Of a stretch of 51,076 nucleotides of DNA, positions 35,247-45,103 are shown piece by piece. Within the stretch, counting starts at the first letter, position 1. The number at the start of each line of letters is the position of its first letter. The notes beneath the pieces were generated by a model, which saw only the letters and a list, made by a program, of their open reading frames with translations, ran no database searches and was not told the DNA's origin. Source of the DNA: Fragilaria crotonensis (lineage: Eukaryota > Bacillariophyta > Fragilariophyceae > Fragilariales > Fragilariaceae); NCBI GenBank assembly GCA_022925895.1, contig JAKSYS010000459.1, positions 1-51,076 on the forward strand, given 5' to 3'. The position numbers were made by a program, and so were the translations under genes.

Positions 35247-35589
35247 GCTGTGCTGTCCATTTATCTGATGGCGAACATTTCCATGTCTAGCGACATGATT
35301 GGAAACCCATCATTATATCCCGGAATGCTCGCAAGTTTTCATGCAAAAAATCCGATGGCCCGTTATATCATTCGCCTTTGCGTTCAAATGACTTCGGTGA
35401 TGGTCGGTCCGGAAACCTTCCAAGTGGCTTTGATAGCGAGTGTTGCATTTTGTCAGCATTTTGAGTCCTCGCAACATCCTGGCGAATGATGCCCACCAAG
35501 ACTCAGTATTTGATAACATAATCCAGCAACACAAAGTCCATTCGCATGTTCTGTAGAAGCACGAACCGTATCAAGGTCCCCTCGCTTTG

Positions 35590-36207
35590 CTATCCTCCAA
35601 CATGAGCGTTCCCCATATCGCCAGCAAAGAAGTGTCGTACATCCAGCACTTCTCGCACCAACCAACAGCCCTGCATCGGCGGCCGACGTTGCTCTTCCAA
35701 TCGCATAACCATGTGCCGTTCAGGCGGTGTCGTCACTCCGGTGCGGTTCATTCCAGACATGTGATGGAGTGAGAATATCGGGGCGCTGTGCAGGACAATG
35801 GGAAAACTGACCATGGCACCGCGGTGCGGTGGTGTTGGAGGTGGCGTGTAGGTGCCCTCGCCGAGATGAATCCGGTGCGCGCCCATAAAGGGTTGCAGAG
35901 CCGGTGATCGTTTGCCATGTTCCACGAAACGCTCCAGACTGTCGCCGCCCTGACGTGCCGTGACGGCCTTGCGGCATTCCCAAGAAAAGAAATCAAAACA
36001 CCTCTCGAGACCCGCATTCGGGGTGGGATAATCTACCCATTGGAGCGAACGTGCCACTGTGGTGGCCACTGCAAGAGCGTCCAAAGTTGGATTGGGCTTT
36101 TGAGGGGCCTGAAGTAGGGTGAATTCAGCTGTGAGCCAATCTGATGGAGGGTCGTTGTCAAGCAAGGACACCTCGTCGTCATCAGGATTTCCGAAATCTT
36201 CAAACAC
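35590..36207 (-). CDS. Conserved unknown protein, N-terminus unresolved
   Basis: A 205-codon minus-strand frame ends at 35590. It looks strongly coding: DWLTAEFTLLQAP, ARSLQWVDYPTPNAGLERCF, FFSWECRKAVTARQGG, SLERFVEHGKRSPALQPFMG and a C-terminal DMGNAHVGG. I have seen similar order in diatom hypothetical proteins but know no function. The frame begins at a GTG and is open up to 36258, without ATG, so the true start lies in an upstream exon or beyond a frameshift. A hydrophobic candidate leader (MVRLVWVLIVAF, ATG at 36343) exists in another frame. No catalytic motif recognised. Confidence 0.6.
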   Translation of the reverse strand: MFEDFGNPDDDEVSLLDNDPPSDWLTAEFTLLQAPQKPNPTLDALAVATTVARSLQWVDYPTPNAGLERCFDFFSWECRKAVTARQGGDSLERFVEHGKRSPALQPFMGAHRIHLGEGTYTPPPTPPHRGAMVSFPIVLHSAPIFSLHHMSGMNRTGVTTPPERHMVMRLEEQRRPPMQGCWLVREVLDVRHFFAGDMGNAHVGG

Positions 36208-36258
36208 ATTATTCGCCCCTGATAAGGACGTGGTTGTGATCTTGTTGCCGGTAGCTTG

Positions 36259-36888
36259 TCATTGACGTGGACAACAAGGACCATGCCTGTGGGAACACTT
36301 CCCGTTCGAAGGCAACAATCAGCACCCAGACAAGGCGAACCATGGTACAAGGGTAAAGGGTACCCTCTTCCTCACTTTATATGTGTGAAGTGTGAAGGTG
36401 TAAAACCATTGGGACTGTAGCCTGGATTCTACCGTCCTACAAGTACCGTAATCAAGCTGCTCTTGTTGAAACTTTCCTGTAGCAGTATCACGTTCCACGC
36501 AGTATATCAGTAAAGATGTACGTACTGGAGTACCGCACAAGCGACAGGCGCGCCGAAAGTCTTGAGAAGCCTCGACCCGTCGCCAGACGATCACTCTGTC
36601 GCAAGTCGCCACAATAAAAGGCCAATCACAAAACACAAATCAAGCCAACGTATGTGTGTATGAATGTATGATTCCAATATATGCGGGGTGCTTGATATCA
36701 TTATAACCCACTTTTCCATACCAGGTACCGGAAAAAACGAGAAGGCGTATTGTCCCTGTTGTCACATCTTCGCGCAACTCACTCTCACCAATATAACCGG
36801 GTGCTACTAGGAGTACCATGACCATTAGTAATCGATTCAGCTGTAACCCTCTTTCGTCGCTACCACTTCATAGATCGGGGAAGCTCCA
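36259..36888. other. Divergent intergenic region
   Basis: Lies between two genes with unresolved 5' ends, so first exons may be hidden here (for instance ATG at 36343 on the minus strand, or 36818 on the plus strand). Otherwise nothing recognised. Confidence 0.4.
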
Positions 36889-37288
36889 GTGGCGAAACGT
36901 CGCAAACTTAATGAACGAGTAGAAAGTGATACCGTGCATGAATACAATTCCATCCGACCAATGACCATCGATGGTGATGACGCCACAGCGTCATCGGCAT
37001 GCAGTGATGAAGGAGCCACGATGACCATGATGGAAGTTGAACAGTCTGCTGAAGATTTTGTCGAAATGCTTCTCAAGGTATGATTAATTTATAGCCTGCT
37101 GAGCTGTTCGTCGCGCGCCAGGATTCTCTGACATTTAAATCTTCTCTCCTGGACAGGATTTGGATCACAATAGTGCAATCGCCATATCCCTTGGTGCGAT
37201 CCAGGAATCCTGTTTGGCACGAGGCATTCAATTGTCGCAAGAAGCTAGAACGGAGGTGTCAAGAATTGTATCCAAATACTGGGAGTAG
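36889..37288 (+). CDS. Small unknown protein with basic N-terminal patch (2 exons)
   Basis: Exons up to 37077 and 37157-37288, 79-bp GT-AG intron with a clear pyrimidine-rich acceptor. The visible protein is about 106 residues: AKRRKLNERVE (nuclear-localisation-like), an acidic Ser/Asp/Met stretch, then a helical part AEDFVEMLLK spliced to DLDHNSAIAISLGAIQESCL and ending VSKYWE. The 36889 start is a GTG. The frame is blocked by TAG upstream, and TTCATAG at 36872 could be an acceptor, so a first exon may be missing. An internal ATG at 36961 is the alternative. No family recognised. Confidence 0.45.
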
Positions 37289-37570
37289 CAGAAAGGCGGG
37301 GAACTCTTTCGTTGGGAGCCAAGATGGTGCTATATTCCTCTAGCTAAGATTGCGGGCTGCACGCTAGCTTGCATGAAATTCAAAAAAGTTGACCATCCCT
37401 TCCCTATCCATAAGCATGGTGCTATTTGGCATGCAACCTATTATCAATGTTTCCATTAAGCATGCGCCTTGTTAGTCATCCCTTCGCTACCAATCAAAAT
37501 GTTGTTATTTGGCAAGCAAGCTATTCTCTATGTTTCAATCAAGCATGAGACTTGTTCCACAACCCACTGT
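37289..37570. repeat. Intergenic segment with an 83-bp imperfect tandem duplication
   Basis: Units 37391-37473 and 37474-37556 share CATCCCTTC, GCTATTTGGCA/GTTATTTGGCA, AATGTTTC(C/A)AT and AAGCATG(C/A)G(C/A)CTTGTT in order. Nothing else seen. Confidence 0.6.
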
Positions 37571-39247
37571 TTATTGCTCAAAATTGCGACTCTCCCTCAA
37601 CCTCGCCAGCTCAAGCTGCTGAGCTTCAACATCAGCCATCATCTCGACGGCGCGCTTGTACATTTCAAGCTGCTCCTCCATTATTTGGCGGCGCTGAGCG
37701 CTTTCCATTCGCGCATTCTGTAGAATTCGTTTTCGATTCATCTCCTTCGTTGCCACAAGCTCTTGGTGGCGCGCTCTTTCGGCATCGCAGGCCTCTGTAA
37801 ACTTTCTGGCAATGTCCTCGTACTCAGTGCACTCTCGTTCAGTGGAATCCCGTAGTTCTTGCTGCGCTCGTTCGATGTGGGTCAAGGCTTCAAGAGTTTG
37901 ATCATTTTCTCGAGCGACGGACTTCATCTCTAATTCAAGCTCACTCGCAGCGTCGCGCTTCTTCTTCGCCTCCTCTTTGAGCTCGACTAGGTCAGTCTCC
38001 AATTTGGAATGCGCCTCGTTTATACCCATCACCAGTCGCTCCTTTGTATTCTTGAGCTCTTCCAGTTTCTTTTGACCTGGTATCATCTTCTCGATTTCCA
38101 CACGCTGATTGTGGGCCTTCTGTGCCGCCACTTGCACCTCGTAGGACTTTGCTTCCTGATGCTTCCTTCGAGCGACTGCAGTAGCTTCACGACTCCTGAT
38201 GAGCTCTTGTTCCATTCGCCTTGCATCCTCCTGCAAGGTCGCAACTTCTTCCTCCACCGCTTTTAGGCATTCTTGGATTTGAGAACGACGCTGGCGTGCG
38301 GCCTCGGCTTCGGCGATCTGCTTCGTGAGAACATCTACTGTTTGGACTGCTTCTCTTACTTTTCTCTCCATGTCGTCAGTTTCCTTGAGTTGAAGTAACT
38401 CCGCTTCTTCTTGTGCCAACAAGGTTGCCAACTCCTTGCGTTCTCCCTCATGTGTAGCCTTCTTCGCTGTCAAGGTTTTGGTCTGCGTAGTCAAGGGTTA
38501 GATTTGTGGGCCACCAGCATGCGTACATCATGCAGATCAACTTACATTATTTGCAATATCCTGAGCATGCATTCCACTCTTGGTTCTAGCATCATGAACG
38601 GCTTCTTTTGCGATGCGAAGGCGACGTTGTTCATTCTCTAACTCCAGGGATAACTCCTTCACTTCCTGCTCCGCAATTTCTGACTTCTCCTGTAGATTTT
38701 CGGCATCCCTGAGTCGTTGGGTGGAAGTTATGGAGTTTTGGAGCGCGCGCTTCTGGTCGAAGTTGGCAAGGGTATCGACTTTGGCTTTTGCAGTAGTCAC
38801 CAATAAAGCCTTGATTTCTTCTTGACAATCCTCCAAGAGCATGACACCCGTTGGTGAGGAGGTAGAATCCCCTCTATCCGCCTCATCCTCAGCAGCTTTA
38901 TCCATCTCCTTGAAAAAAAATGGTTTGACCAGTTCCTTCTGCAATACTTCCGCAACCCGCCCCCGTAGAATTTCATTCATGTGAGTGGAATCTACCACAT
39001 CGAGAGCGACACGACCAAGGTTGTACATTTCCTTGCGCGCATGGGCCAAACCTCTGGTCATTTCCTGCGAGACTCGGTCTTGCTTGCGCGATTCGTCTTC
39101 CATGACGGCAATGGATGCATCGATTTCGACAACTTCCTGGCGAATCGAATGACGAAGCTGGTCGCAAACGTTGGATGATGAACCAAAGTTCAGGAAGAAG
39201 TCGTCGACAGGAGCGTCGTTGTTGCTGTTGTTTGACATGGTTGACAT
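37571..39247 (-). CDS. Long coiled-coil protein
   Basis: Exons 39247-38546 and 38482-37571, 63-bp intron in phase 0, 537 residues. After a short disordered start rich in Ser and Asn, almost the whole protein is heptad-like and rich in Glu, Lys, Gln and Ala (for example QEEIKALLVTTAKAKVDTLA and MERKVREAVQTVDVLTKQIA), so it should form an extended coiled coil. No motor, zinc or membrane motif is visible. It could be a structural or tethering protein (centrosome, Golgi or kinetochore type) but the sequence does not decide. The start is the first ATG of two (39247; the second is ATGTCAAAC ten bases on). The 3' end lies 43 bp past the duplicated segment at 37391-37556. Confidence 0.75.
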
Positions 39248-39457
39248 GGTGTGATGGGGAGCGAAGCAAAATAACACAATGGAAGAAAGTAGTTGATGCG
39301 CGGCGGAAAGATGAAAAATGATGGAAGGGAGATTTTGGATCGTTTCGTGATTTGAATTTCACACGTGACTCGGTACAGTTTTGGGGGGAAGTGTGATATG
39401 GAAGGAGGAACAATATGAAAAGTTGCCTCCAGCATGGTATCAGTCGACGAAAAAGAG

Positions 39458-41167
39458 CTAGTTGCGTCGAAAGCGAGACCGTTTGTCTGTACCCGCGCAG
39501 CCTGTCAAGAGAGGTTGTTTGCTGGAGTATTGCGACAGTTCCTCCCGCGATGATCCAAAGCTGGCCACTGAGCTGGTGCTGTTCATGGGAGTCAGATCCC
39601 AGGTTGGAATGTGAACACCTGTGTTGACCAACAAAGAGTCTTGACTGCTATCGCTCCGACTCAATGCCGACGGACTGCGACACCAGAGTTTGCCAACGAT
39701 ACCTTTAATTTTGAGCGAAGGAAGCCTTTCGTCGTGTTGCTGTTCAAATCCTTCTTCCAATGCGAATCGCAGCGTTGGAATGGAGGCAGCTGGTGGTGGT
39801 GGTAGCGGCGGAGGAGGCGGCGGCGGTGGTGGTGCAGCTGCTGCAGGAGGAGCTACTTCCTCTTCATTGCCTTCTTCTTTTATCGTTTGGAAGAGATTCA
39901 CTGCCGCAAGATGCGAGTACGATGAAACGGTCTGCACTTCATGACTTTCTTCCTCGTTCCTGAGCTCGTCATCTTCGCGGAGTGACTCCAATTGAGCCGC
40001 CAATGACGATCCTCGGGATCGGATTGTTTGACCAGATCGAAGTGATTGGTCGTCAGACGGAGCCCGTTTCTTCCAGTGGATGTTCTCAAAGGGCGGCGAA
40101 AACGAGAGGTAGTCCTTGGCATGATAGTGGTCGAACGTACCATCGGGTTCATAAATGCGTGCCGCGGCTGCCTCGCTTAGTACAACAATCACATCATCAG
40201 CATCAGCATCGCCTTTCGCCTCCAGGAGAACACCGATTTGTTTCAGGTGGAAAATCAAGTTTTCGCCCAGGTGTCCAGCCGATTTCGCCGACACAGACCA
40301 CGGTTTCGCTATCCAACACTCGTACGGCTGTACGTCGTAGTGTTGCAGACTAAGACAATGAATGAGCTGACTCGATACTCCCGACCTGATCTGGAGTAAG
40401 CCATCGTAATCCTGTTTCCACTGGTCTGGTAGATTTTGTCGAACTGAATGCAAGACATCACGGACGTTATCCGCCTCGCAATCCACATGGATTCGAAGTA
40501 TTTCATAAATCTTCTTGTTAGCATCCATAAGAAGCACAAGCAACGGCATTCGGGGTGAATTCGAATGTTCGAGCGATCTCGGAATTGGCTTGCTTGTGCT
40601 TTGCCTCACAAGTTCGACGGAATCATTCTCCTCCATGCAGATGAGTGGCTTTGTCGTATCTCTCAGATCAGACATGTCACTTAAAATAATATCAGGACTC
40701 TGACTAGACATAACATAGGCTTGTCTCCAACTCTTCTGCAATGACGAAATGGAGCTGCCGTCGTCCTTATAGATGAGTCGAGGAACTGCGTGGGAGGAAG
40801 TCCCTGCGGGTACTCCATGATGATAGGAACCACTCAAATCGGAAAGATCTCGTGATAGCGCCACTGATCCAACCACCACACTTCTTGGAGTTGACCGATT
40901 GGAAGTGCCGCTGGTTGACCCGCTGCCATCTGTTGGCAGCGCTTTGTCTCCAGAGAATCCACTTCCAGGGCTCGAGGGCACTTCAATCTTCGCTAGCCTT
41001 TCAGCTCGGGGAGCAACTGGGGGTTTGCCTCCTTTACCTTCCATTCGAGCTTCCATTGCTTGGCGCGAGAAATGGGATAGCTCCCACCGAAGATCCGTTC
41101 TGTAATTCTGATTCTGCTCGAAATTAATGAGTTCGAGTGAGTTATCCAGTGTGATACAAGTATCCAT
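39458..41167 (-). CDS. Proline-rich unknown protein
   Basis: A 569-residue open frame from ATG at 41167 (the frame is open to 41230, without ATG). The first third is Ser-rich and probably disordered. A central region of about 220 residues looks folded: PRMPLLVLLMDANKKIYEIL, RDVLHSVRQNLPDQWKQDYD, PYECWIAKPWSVSAKSAGHL and DDVIVVLSEAAAARIYEPDG. Near residue 435-460 there is a run of proline broken by leucine, typical of SH3 or profilin ligands. The C-terminal part is Ser-rich and basic (KRSRFRR). No catalytic motif is recognised. The polyproline/polyalanine tract corresponds to a GGT/GGC repeat on the plus strand at 39795-39850. It may be a regulatory or cytoskeleton-linked scaffold, which is a guess from composition. 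Confidence 0.6.
   Translation of the reverse strand: MDTCITLDNSLELINFEQNQNYRTDLRWELSHFSRQAMEARMEGKGGKPPVAPRAERLAKIEVPSSPGSGFSGDKALPTDGSGSTSGTSNRSTPRSVVVGSVALSRDLSDLSGSYHHGVPAGTSSHAVPRLIYKDDGSSISSLQKSWRQAYVMSSQSPDIILSDMSDLRDTTKPLICMEENDSVELVRQSTSKPIPRSLEHSNSPRMPLLVLLMDANKKIYEILRIHVDCEADNVRDVLHSVRQNLPDQWKQDYDGLLQIRSGVSSQLIHCLSLQHYDVQPYECWIAKPWSVSAKSAGHLGENLIFHLKQIGVLLEAKGDADADDVIVVLSEAAAARIYEPDGTFDHYHAKDYLSFSPPFENIHWKKRAPSDDQSLRSGQTIRSRGSSLAAQLESLREDDELRNEEESHEVQTVSSYSHLAAVNLFQTIKEEGNEEEVAPPAAAAPPPPPPPPPLPPPPAASIPTLRFALEEGFEQQHDERLPSLKIKGIVGKLWCRSPSALSRSDSSQDSLLVNTGVHIPTWDLTPMNSTSSVASFGSSREELSQYSSKQPLLTGCAGTDKRSRFRRN
39795..39850 (+). repeat. GGT/GGC/GGA trinucleotide-rich tract
   Basis: Encodes the polyproline and polyalanine run of the minus-strand protein. 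Coding repeat, likely length-variable. Confidence 0.7.
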
Positions 41168-41716
41168 GTTCCCACATCGCTTGTCCGGCGTGGTTTGTTT
41201 AAAGGTTGCCAACTCCCACTTCTGTTTCACATGGACTTAGATGGTTCAGAAATAGACATTTTGAAATTTTTGCCGGCGTCACAATAATGTCGACTTCCGT
41301 GGATTTTGCTACGCCTTGCGTGCAATGATAACGTATATGAAGCATCATAGTTGTATATATGATTCTCACTATCATACGAGAGAGGTGCCACCATTCCCTG
41401 CAGAATTTCAAAAAATGGCCTGCACGCCTCCCGATTCACATGAAATACTCCGACTGGGACAGAAAGGATTTGGCGCGTGATGGGAGATGGGAGTCGAGCG
41501 TCGAGCCCCCGGCCCCCGGCCTTGGTGTCACGGTGGCTGTGATCTCCTGATGTGTCCTCCCCGAGTGAACACGCCGTCTGTCGTCTGGACAGGTTGAACA
41601 GTTTCCTCTCGCGATCTTTGGAATCTCATGCCAGTACCAAGGCTACACACCAGCAGTAGGCATAGGACGAAAAGCTGCATCAATACCTCCAACTCTCAAA
41701 CTCAACGACGACGAAA

Positions 41717-42628
41717 ATGGCGAAGTTTACTGCTCTTGCTACCGCTGTCCTCGCAGGATCTGTTTCGGCCTTTGCACCTGCTAAGTCCGCCTTCAACCGC
41801 AATGTTGCGTTGAGCGCAGAGAAGAGCAAAGCTCTTCCTTTCATGAACCGTCCTGCTCTTGTGAGTAAAACAACTTGCATGCAAACTTTTTTTGGGAATC
41901 CTTGGAGAACTCGAAACCAATCACTAGTAGGTGGTTTTGAGTCATGATGGTTTCCATACTGATTTTTCAGTAGGTATTGAGTTTTTTCTGTTCGATTTTC
42001 TTTTGTGAGAGCTTGTGGGCATCCTAAATTCCATTCACGAAATCATGCGTATTCGATGAAACTGTCGTTCGTTGATCTCACTAACCCATTCTTTCCTCGC
42101 TAGCTCGATGGTTCCATGGCTGGAGATGTTGGTTTCGACCCTCTTGGTCTTTCTAACATTGATGATGTTGGTATCGACCTTTACTGGCTCCGCGAGGCCG
42201 AACTCAAGCATTGTCGCCTGACCATGCTTGCCGTTGCCGGTATCATTGAAGTTGAGCTTTTCGGACCAGCACCAGGATGCGAAGCTGCCACAGCCAAGAA
42301 TCAGATGGATGCCTTCTGGCAATTGTGGAACTCCCACCCACAATACATTGCATTCGGCCTTATCATGATCATGCTTATCGAGATGATTAGTGGAATTGCC
42401 ACCACATCCGGTCGCGAGTCGGGAGACCGTGCACCAGGTGACTTTGGACTTGACCCACTTGGATTCAAGAAGGGAGATGCCGCCAAGTATGCTCTTCTTG
42501 AGGAACAGGAAGTTGCCAACGGACGTCTTGCCATGTTTGCCGCCATGGGTCTCCTCGTTCAGGGAAGTAGCACCAGCGAGGGTGGTGTCGAGGCCTTGTT
42601 GCACGCTATCAAGGATAACTCCTTCTAA
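41717..42628 (+). CDS. Fucoxanthin chlorophyll a/c protein, Lhcr-like
   Basis: Exons 41717-41860 and 42104-42628 with a 243-bp intron, 222 residues. The leader MAKFTALATAVLAGSVSAFAPAKS is the classic diatom bipartite signal with ASAFAP-type cleavage, sending the protein to the thylakoid. The mature part opens DGSMAGDVGFDPLGLS. Helix 1 is LREAELKHCRLTMLAVAG, with Glu and His as chlorophyll ligands and the Glu-Arg pair. Helix 2 is YIAFGLIMIMLIEMISGIA. Helix 3 is EEQEVANGRLAMFAAMGLLV. The DLYWLREAELKH start and the GDFGLDPLGF linker favour the Lhcr (photosystem I-type) branch over Lhcf or Lhcx. Cys replaces the usual Gly/Ala in KHGR/KHAR. Light-regulated expression is typical of the family but no site was identified. 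Confidence 0.85.
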
Positions 42629-42837
42629 GTGTTGCGGCTAGGCTTGATAGCGTTTTGACATGACACATAATATCTATGATTGGACTGATGATGGGCGCTC
42701 CGCATCGTTAGTTAAAAGTCGCCGGTCAACTTTTGGCGCGTAGGGGCACACATACGTGAGAGGATACATGAAAAGTAATGCTAAGATGTTTCCTTCTGCA
42801 AAATCATAACTTTCTCCTGTCAGAATTACTTGACACA

Positions 42838-43868
42838 CTACGCTACTGGATCACCTCGTTTATCTCCGCTCCAGTGATAGAACCCCTGGCCAGTCTTCCG
42901 TCCCAAGTGTCCATCCGAAACTAGTTTCTCTAGACACGCAGGGATCATGAAGGCAGGCTCATTCGGATACTTTTCAACCCATCCCTGAACAATGTACAGG
43001 CAGGTATCCAGTCCAATGTAGTCGGCCAAATGCAACGGGCCCATGGGATGGCCAGCGCCTAACTGCATGGAAACATCAATATCGTGAACAGACGCATCGC
43101 GACGATCGACCATGAGCATGGCCTGCATCAACGATGGAACGAGCAAACGGTTAACGATGAAACCCGGCGTATCACCACAAGAAACTGCGACTTTGCCAAT
43201 GTCGGCAACCCAATCATAGGCTTTCTGAAACACGGCAGGATCCGTCTGCTCGGTTTTAATGACCTCGACGAGCTTCATGATCTGGACGGGATTGAAAAAG
43301 TGAACACCGACGAAGTTTTGAGGGCGGCCCGAAAATGCTGCCATTTCGGTAATGGACAAGGACGACGTATTGGAGGCGAAGATTGTTTTTGGCTCGCACA
43401 CTTGACCCAGATTTTCATAGAGTTTCTGTTTCAAATCCATATTCTCAATGACAGCCTCAACGACAAAGTCTGCGTCTGCCAAGAGGTTTACATCTGTTGT
43501 AAAGGTAATGCGGCTGAGACTCGCATCGGCTTCATCTGGTGTCATTTTTGTCTTGGCGACCAACTTGGCGATCGACGCCTCGATCCGGTCTCTGCCACTG
43601 TCCAGAAATCGCTGCTCTGGTTCATAGGCAATAATGGATGAATGAGCACCTGAGGTGGCTGAAATTTGGCAAATTCCGTGTCCCATGAGCCCAAGACCAA
43701 TCACACCAACCTTTTCAAAGGGAGTGGAGATTGCTTGGTGGTGAATGGTGGAGAAGGATCTGGCTGAGGCCGCGGTCTGTTTCAATGACGCAAGGGAATG
43801 TCAGCTCTGTCTAGTGTGGTCGTTTTCAATCCAAAAGACTGACTTACTCGAGTGATGCGAGACAACAT
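42838..43868 (-). CDS. 3-hydroxyacyl-CoA dehydrogenase, mitochondrial
   Basis: Exons 43868-43848 (only seven codons) and 43776-42838, 71-bp intron, 319 residues. The N-terminus MLSRITRTAASARSFSTIHH is Arg/Ser-rich without acids, a typical mitochondrial presequence. KVGVIGLGLMGHGICQ is the GxGxxG NAD-binding loop; DFVVEAVIENMDLK, IFASNTSSLSI and HFFNPVQIMKLVEVI are family signatures, the last with the catalytic His. GDTPGFIVNRLL opens the C-terminal domain. It oxidises L-3-hydroxyacyl-CoA to 3-ketoacyl-CoA in beta-oxidation; length and single-domain layout resemble bacterial 3-hydroxybutyryl-CoA dehydrogenases and the mitochondrial short-chain enzyme. The gene converges on the FCP gene with 209 bp between stops. 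Confidence 0.9.
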
Positions 43869-44049
43869 GATGGAGGACGATTCAAGCGAATGCAACGATG
43901 TCGAGTTACAGAGTGCTGTTTCTCAATCTCAATGTGGGAACTTATGGCTCTGGTTTCATTCCTGGACGTCGAATGGCATCAAAGTCCATGACGAGCCATC
44001 ATTTTAGGGTTCTCAACTATTGTAAAACCCCATACTACCGTAGTCCACT
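43869..44049. other. Short region upstream of the dehydrogenase
   Basis: Presumed 5' region of the 3-hydroxyacyl-CoA dehydrogenase. Nothing recognised. Confidence 0.5.
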
Positions 44050-44644
44050 GGAAGGTCCGGCAATACGGGCGAAGTCCTGAATAAAGGAAGTATGCGCGCC
44101 CGCCGGGAGGGAAACAAGTTCCGATCGATGTCTGGCTGGCGCAAAATTGGATGTGCCGGCGTGGTGGTGACACGGCTGACGTCTGTAAGAAAATTTGCTT
44201 ACAGCGAAAAAAAAATTGCTTACGGAATGAAATTGCTTACGGAATTTGCTTACCATAAGCAAATCTATTGTAAGCAGAAATTTGCTTACAAAATTTGCTT
44301 ACTGGGAGATTAGATTTGCTTACGGGGACTGTCTTTTCTACGTAAAAATATACCAATTTTCAAACACCTAAATAAAATTTACTTACAGCAAAGAAGAATT
44401 TGCTTACGAAAATCAAATTTGCTTACAGAAAAAATTTGCTTACAAAATTTGCTTACCGGCATAATTTGCTTACTGATTTTGCTTACTGTCATGAAAAATT
44501 TGCTTACGATGCAGCAACCTTGCCGGCTCGGATGGATCATTACGATTGCTAAAATTCTCGCATCATGCAAATCGGAGCAAGGCTGACGCGCAAACTCAAC
44601 TGCCCCTAACGGTACGGCTGGAACGTGCATGGGCCGGACCTTCC
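44050..44644. mobile_element. Second small TIR-bounded element, TTTGCTTAC array
   Basis: GGAAGGTCCGGC at 44050-44061 faces GCCGGACCTTCC at 44633-44644, the same ends as the element at 26834-27352. Inside the right end, ACGTTCCAGCCGTACCG (reverse strand) resembles AAGTTCTAGCCGTTAAG just inside the left end of the first element, supporting common origin. The centre is an array of TTTGCTTAC words. No ORF. Confidence 0.5.
44191..44508 (+). repeat. Irregular array of AATTTGCTTAC, about 15 direct and 2 inverted copies
   Basis: Copies start near 44192, 44213, 44230, 44243, 44279, 44292, 44313, 44376, 44397, 44416, 44433, 44446, 44463, 44475 and 44498; inverted copies lie near 44256 and 44270. Spacing ranges from 12 to 63 bp, often 13-21. 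One copy reads TTTACTTAC. Confidence 0.88.
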
Positions 44645-45103
44645 TGGCCATTGCATCCATGCGTATCGCCAGTAAGTATTCCTTAAAGTAATGGCTATGA
44701 TATGTAATACTGGTAATGTGCACCGTTCAAGTTACGGTTGCAGGCAGACCAATTCATTCAGCTTCTACAGCACTGATACAGGACCACAAATAAAGTACTT
44801 GCACCATTCCACCGTAGCAGACAAATAACGTCATCGTATTCAGGTATGACATACAGTACATGTAGTCCTACCTCCAACCCTACTGTACTGGTAACAGAGC
44901 AAATGGAGCACGCAACGCAGCTCTCGAAAAGCTTCTTGAGAATTGAGAAGGGCCGCCAAGCCCCAACCTAGCTCGAATGCTGCGGCGCCGAGTGCCGCAG
45001 ATAAGCAAACCTCTCGCTACATTTCAACCTATACAAACAAGACACAACACAGATGCAAGAACGAAAGGTTATGTCGCTAACTTAGGTCACATCATAGAGA
45101 AGT
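44645..45103. other. Intergenic segment downstream of ATP synthase d
   Basis: No gene seen. A few GTAC words at 44850-44890. Confidence 0.55.

Noticed and set aside
42035-42604. 189-codon minus-strand ORF
   Set aside because: Antisense to the FCP exon; a shadow of the strongly biased coding strand.
43084-43641. 185-codon plus-strand ORF
   Set aside because: Antisense to the 3-hydroxyacyl-CoA dehydrogenase.
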